DNA from: Bacteroidales bacterium UBA5206
GTDB taxonomy: Bacteria; Bacteroidota; Bacteroidia; Bacteroidales; Tenuifilaceae
DNA: 7,768 nt
Direction of reading: 5' to 3'
NCBI GenBank assembly: GCA_002412705.1
Contig: DHVO01000049.1
Coordinates: forward strand, 1 to 7,768
Shown here one piece after another: positions 5,310 to 7,768 of this stretch. The notes under the pieces are model-generated. The model made no database searches. It was not told the origin of the DNA and saw only the letters and a list, made by a program, of their open reading frames with translations. Position numbers and translations under genes: made by a program. How positions within the stretch are numbered: position 1 is the first letter of the stretch; each line of letters opens with the position of its first letter.

Positions 5310-7499
5310 TTAAAATCTGATGCCTAGTATGCAGATATCATCTATCTGCTCGCATCCGGCTTTGTGTGCTCGGTATGCGTTAAGTAGAGCTGTTTTTTGC
5401 CGCTCCATGGGATGTTTGTAGTTCTTAACCAGAAGTTCGGTGAGGGGTTTTATTCCGAACTTTTTCATGAAGAGATCCATCTGGTCTGAGTAACCGTCGG
5501 TTGTTAGGTAAAGCGAGTCCCCTTTTTCAATGTCAATGATTTGATTTGTGAAGTAGCGTTTTTTCTCGGGCTGAAAACCTCCTACAGAGCGAGGATCGCC
5601 AGGGATGCGGCTAAAAAGTCCATCCTTGTTTACTATGTATAAGGGGCGTCTAGCTCCGGCATAAGTTACTTTTTGTGTTTGTGTGTTGTAAACAAGAAGG
5701 GCTACATCCATACTCATATGCGACTTTTTATCATCCTCATCCTGTTTAAGGGCTTTTCTAACCTTATCGTGTAGGTATTCCAGAATAAGAGCTGGGTCGT
5801 GCGTTTGCCACTCGTTAACAATTTGGTTTAGTAGGGTATTCCCAATCATGGACATAAAGGAGCCTGGTACACCGTGTCCTGTACAATCTATAACTGCAAT
5901 AAATTGCTTTTCGCCAGATGTGCTGAACCAATAAAAATCGCCCGATACAATGTCCTTTGGGAGGAAAACAATAAAATGATCGGCAAAAACACCTTTAAGC
6001 AGGTTCTCTTTGGGAAGAATGGCTTCTTGTATGGTTTGGGCGTATTCTATGCTGCTTATTATGCGATCGTTTTTGGCCGCAATTATTTTCTGTGAATGCT
6101 CAAGAATCTGATTTTTGTGTTCAATCTCGTCTCGCTGCGAGAGAATTTCTTCCTGTTGCTGAAGAAGCTCTTCGTTTTTTTCGAGTATCTGCTTTTGATG
6201 CTCAGCAAGTGTTTCGTTGGCCTTTTGTTTCTGTTTTAGGGCTACAAATCCAGCTAAAACAACTAAAAGCAGAAGGAGCACTGCAATTAGTAAGAAGTTA
6301 CGGAATAGCGTTTGCCTATACTTTGCTGCAGCGGTTATTGAGTCCTTCCTATCCTGAAGCATTTTTTGCTCCTGTTGCTGTTTCTCAAACTGATGGAGCA
6401 TTTCTGCCTGTACCAATTTGCGGGTGCTTTCCTTGTTGTATGTGCTATCGCGAAAGGCTATGTGCTGCTGGTAGTGCGTATAGGCTAGTTTGTAGTTGCC
6501 CTGCTGCTGGTAACACTTACTTAGCAAAAAATTTATTTTTGCAAGGAGCTCATTAGATTTGCTGGCGCTTGCGTTGTTCTGGGCAATTATTAAATGTTGA
6601 AGGGCTTTGCCTCTGTTGCTTGCCGATAGGTAATGTTTACCTAGGCTTAGGTGTATCTCAGCCAGTCGGCTCTTGCTTTTCATCCCTTCAAAAATACTTA
6701 GCGATTCTTTTAGGTAAGAGTATGCAAGTTTACTATTCCCCAGCTCGCTGTATATGGATCCAATTTCGTTGTACAGAACGCCAAGGGCATCGGGATCGTC
6801 GTATTTTTTAGCTATTTGTAAGGCCTTAAGGTAGTAATCAAGTGCCCTGTTTACTTGCCCCTTCTCTTTGTATGCTTCACCTATGTTGATGTATGATGTG
6901 CTTATGCTTTCCTCGTTGTTAAGTTCCTGTTCGAGCATAAGCGAACGATTGTAGTAGTCAAGGGCGCGGTCGTAATCCTTTTGGTATAAGTAAACTATCC
7001 CAATGTTGTTAAGGGTGCTAGCAATACCCGATTTAACATTGAGCCGTTCGTATATTCTTAACGAACTTAGGTAATATTCCAGTGCTTTAGGGTAGCTCCC
7101 TTGAAGCCTGTAAACGGCTCCAATTTGATTCAGTACCGATGCTTCGCCCTTCTCGTTGTTAAGTGCTTGGTAGTTCTCCAGTGCAACGGTAAACATTTCA
7201 AGGGCTTTGTAGTTTTCACCTAGCGCTCGGTATGCATAACCTTTAAGGGTTAGTATAAGGGCTATCCCATTAAGATGACCCGATTTTTCTGCATACGACA
7301 AGGCCAAACTGGCTGTGCCTAGGGCTTGATGGTACTCGCCTAAATCCAGAAGGCTATCGGTGGAATTAATGTAGGCCTCACATCTTAAGCTATCGCTATT
7401 TAAGGGTGTTTGAGCATGTAAGCCATCTATGGCAAACAGCATAGATGCTATGGCTACTAGCACAATTGCTATTTGCTTGTACCTGAAAAGGATGCGCAT
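5310..7499 (-). CDS. TPR-repeat sensor with cytoplasmic SpoIIE/PP2C-type Ser/Thr phosphatase domain
   Basis: A 729-residue signalling protein expected to dephosphorylate a Ser/Thr-phosphorylated partner, typically an anti-sigma-factor antagonist. In order: signal peptide (1-29, LHA|Q); about seven TPRs spaced 40 residues apart (roughly 83-350, for example NNIGIVYLYQKDYDRALDYY at 164-183); one membrane helix (402-421); a coiled coil rich in Gln, Glu and Lys (422-478); the linker SSIEYAQTIQEAILP (482-496); and the phosphatase domain (about 500-729). Metal-binding and conserved motifs are present: SGDFYW (D521), IDCTGHGVPGSFMSM (D538), TTDGYSDQ (D668) and the final DDICILGIRF (D720/D721). The usual DGMD reads HMSMD (594-598), keeping Asp598. 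The topology puts the TPRs in the periplasm and the enzyme in the cytoplasm. No kinase, STAS protein or sigma factor is adjacent. The glycosylase follows after 20 bases. Signal and target are unknown. Confidence 0.93.
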   Translation of the reverse strand: MRILFRYKQIAIVLVAIASMLFAIDGLHAQTPLNSDSLRCEAYINSTDSLLDLGEYHQALGTASLALSYAEKSGHLNGIALILTLKGYAYRALGENYKALEMFTVALENYQALNNEKGEASVLNQIGAVYRLQGSYPKALEYYLSSLRIYERLNVKSGIASTLNNIGIVYLYQKDYDRALDYYNRSLMLEQELNNEESISTSYINIGEAYKEKGQVNRALDYYLKALQIAKKYDDPDALGVLYNEIGSIYSELGNSKLAYSYLKESLSIFEGMKSKSRLAEIHLSLGKHYLSASNRGKALQHLIIAQNNASASKSNELLAKINFLLSKCYQQQGNYKLAYTHYQQHIAFRDSTYNKESTRKLVQAEMLHQFEKQQQEQKMLQDRKDSITAAAKYRQTLFRNFLLIAVLLLLLVVLAGFVALKQKQKANETLAEHQKQILEKNEELLQQQEEILSQRDEIEHKNQILEHSQKIIAAKNDRIISSIEYAQTIQEAILPKENLLKGVFADHFIVFLPKDIVSGDFYWFSTSGEKQFIAVIDCTGHGVPGSFMSMIGNTLLNQIVNEWQTHDPALILEYLHDKVRKALKQDEDDKKSHMSMDVALLVYNTQTQKVTYAGARRPLYIVNKDGLFSRIPGDPRSVGGFQPEKKRYFTNQIIDIEKGDSLYLTTDGYSDQMDLFMKKFGIKPLTELLVKNYKHPMERQKTALLNAYRAHKAGCEQIDDICILGIRF

Positions 7500-7571
7500 G
7501 CTAATTTGGCTTGTTTTTAATTATTGGGGTATGGATTCTAAAATAGAAATTCATTTTGTTTGGCCTATTAG

Positions 7572-7579
7572 CAAATGTA
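7572..7579 (-). promoter_or_regulatory. Predicted -7 element for the TPR/SpoIIE gene
   Basis: On the minus strand TACATTTG (7579-7572) fully matches TAnnTTTG and is followed by C. It would give a leader of roughly 65 bases before the ATG at 7499. No TTG is visible at the -33 position, so the promoter may need an activator. It is directly preceded by an 8-T run on this strand. Confidence 0.5.
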
Positions 7580-7610
7580 AAAAAAAGGGCGAATCATCTG
7601 CTCTGATTCG
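7579..7610 (-). terminator. Terminator-like hairpin with 8-T tract in the divergent intergenic region
   Basis: On the minus strand CGAATCA (7610-7604) pairs perfectly with TGATTCG (7596-7590) around a 7-base loop, followed by CCC and eight T (7586-7579). The form is that of a rho-independent terminator, yet no minus-strand gene lies upstream within the window. It could end a short RNA starting between 7611 and about 7722 or beyond, or the symmetric arms could be a protein-binding site just upstream of the promoter. Confidence 0.5.
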
Positions 7611-7622
7611 AGGTGCGGTTTG

Positions 7623-7638
7623 AATGATTTTTATCATT
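7623..7638. promoter_or_regulatory. FNR/CRP-like palindrome in the divergent promoter region
   Basis: AATGATTTTTATCATT has perfect 6-base arms around TTTT. Its core TGAT-N4-ATCA agrees with the FNR-type consensus TTGAT-N4-ATCAA in 8 of 10 defined positions. The centre is about 75 bases before the predicted + strand transcription start and about 65 before the minus-strand one, distances seen for CRP/FNR-family activators. Motif evidence only. Confidence 0.35.
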
Positions 7639-7690
7639 GAACTATTAAATAGCCAACTTAAGAAGGATACTTATCAATGTTTAATTGCTT

Positions 7691-7698
7691 TATCTTTG
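7691..7698 (+). promoter_or_regulatory. Predicted -7 element for the right-edge gene
   Basis: TATCTTTG matches TAnnTTTG in full and is followed by C. Transcription would start near 7706, about 17 bases before the ATG at 7723. No clear TTG is seen at -33. Confidence 0.6.
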
Positions 7699-7722
7699 CC
7701 TCGTTCTGAATAAAAGGAGACC

Positions 7723-7768
7723 ATGAAGCGATTATTTTTTATTACCGCATTTTTATTGCTAGGTAGCT
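7723..7768 (+). CDS. Start of a secreted or membrane protein gene (truncated by window end)
   Basis: Only fifteen codons are visible, giving MKRLFFITAFLLLGS. Two basic residues followed by a hydrophobic run look like the beginning of a Sec signal peptide, possibly that of a lipoprotein; no cysteine or cleavage site is reached before the window ends. The start is supported by the -7 element at 7691-7698 and by AAGGAGA at 7714-7720, an apparent Shine-Dalgarno whose AGGAG core is only three bases from the ATG. The gene is divergent from the TPR/SpoIIE gene and shares a 223-base regulatory region with it. The product cannot be identified. Confidence 0.7.
   Translation, partial: MKRLFFITAFLLLGS

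Noticed and set aside
6092..6556. 154-codon open frame on the + strand
   Set aside because: It lies wholly antisense to the TPR region of the TPR/SpoIIE gene, has a Cys- and Phe-rich composition without any recognisable motif, and no promoter or start signal. It is a shadow of the real gene.
7429..7623. 64-codon + strand frame across the divergent promoter region
   Set aside because: It overlaps the signal-peptide region of the TPR/SpoIIE gene and the predicted promoter and hairpin, and shows no domain or start signal.

Overview
The window looks like ordinary chromosome from an anaerobic or facultative member of the Bacteroidota, probably near the Bacteroidales. That placement is inferred from three things. 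Most starts lack a Shine-Dalgarno sequence. Several intergenic regions carry the Bacteroidota -7 promoter element TAnnTTTG (1463-1470 and 7691-7698 on +, 7572-7579 on -). The gene types also fit: a small single-RRM protein, a TPR/SpoIIE-type phosphatase, nrfHA with NrfH first, and a DUF456 protein. I see no phage, transposon, CRISPR, tRNA or rRNA.

Layout from left to right: the C-terminal part of an ornithine carbamoyltransferase (+) ending in a strong terminator; a small RRM RNA-binding protein (+), convergent with a DUF456 membrane protein (-); an acylphosphatase (+), convergent with a secreted NTF2-like/lumazine-binding-like protein (-), with a perfect 36-bp palindrome between those two; then a long minus-strand block read as TPR/SpoIIE phosphatase, AlkA-type DNA glycosylase, nrfH, nrfA. 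At the right edge a divergent + strand gene begins with a signal peptide.

The best-understood unit is nrfHA (4568-2449, minus). The tetraheme membrane quinol dehydrogenase NrfH passes electrons to the pentaheme nitrite reductase NrfA, giving six-electron respiratory reduction of nitrite to ammonium in the periplasm. All heme motifs and the known catalytic and calcium-site residues of NrfA are present. The SpoIIE-type protein is a one-piece envelope sensor: signal peptide, about seven TPRs predicted to be periplasmic, one membrane helix, a coiled coil and a cytoplasmic PP2C-like Ser/Thr phosphatase. It lies 20 bp upstream of the glycosylase and is probably cotranscribed with it.

I did not find a clearly new multi-gene system. 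The less explained signals are non-coding: a hairpin with an 8-T tract on the minus strand and an FNR/CRP-like palindrome, both in the divergent region 7500-7722; a 17-bp AT-rich palindrome upstream of nrfHA; and the 36-bp palindrome at 1771-1806.
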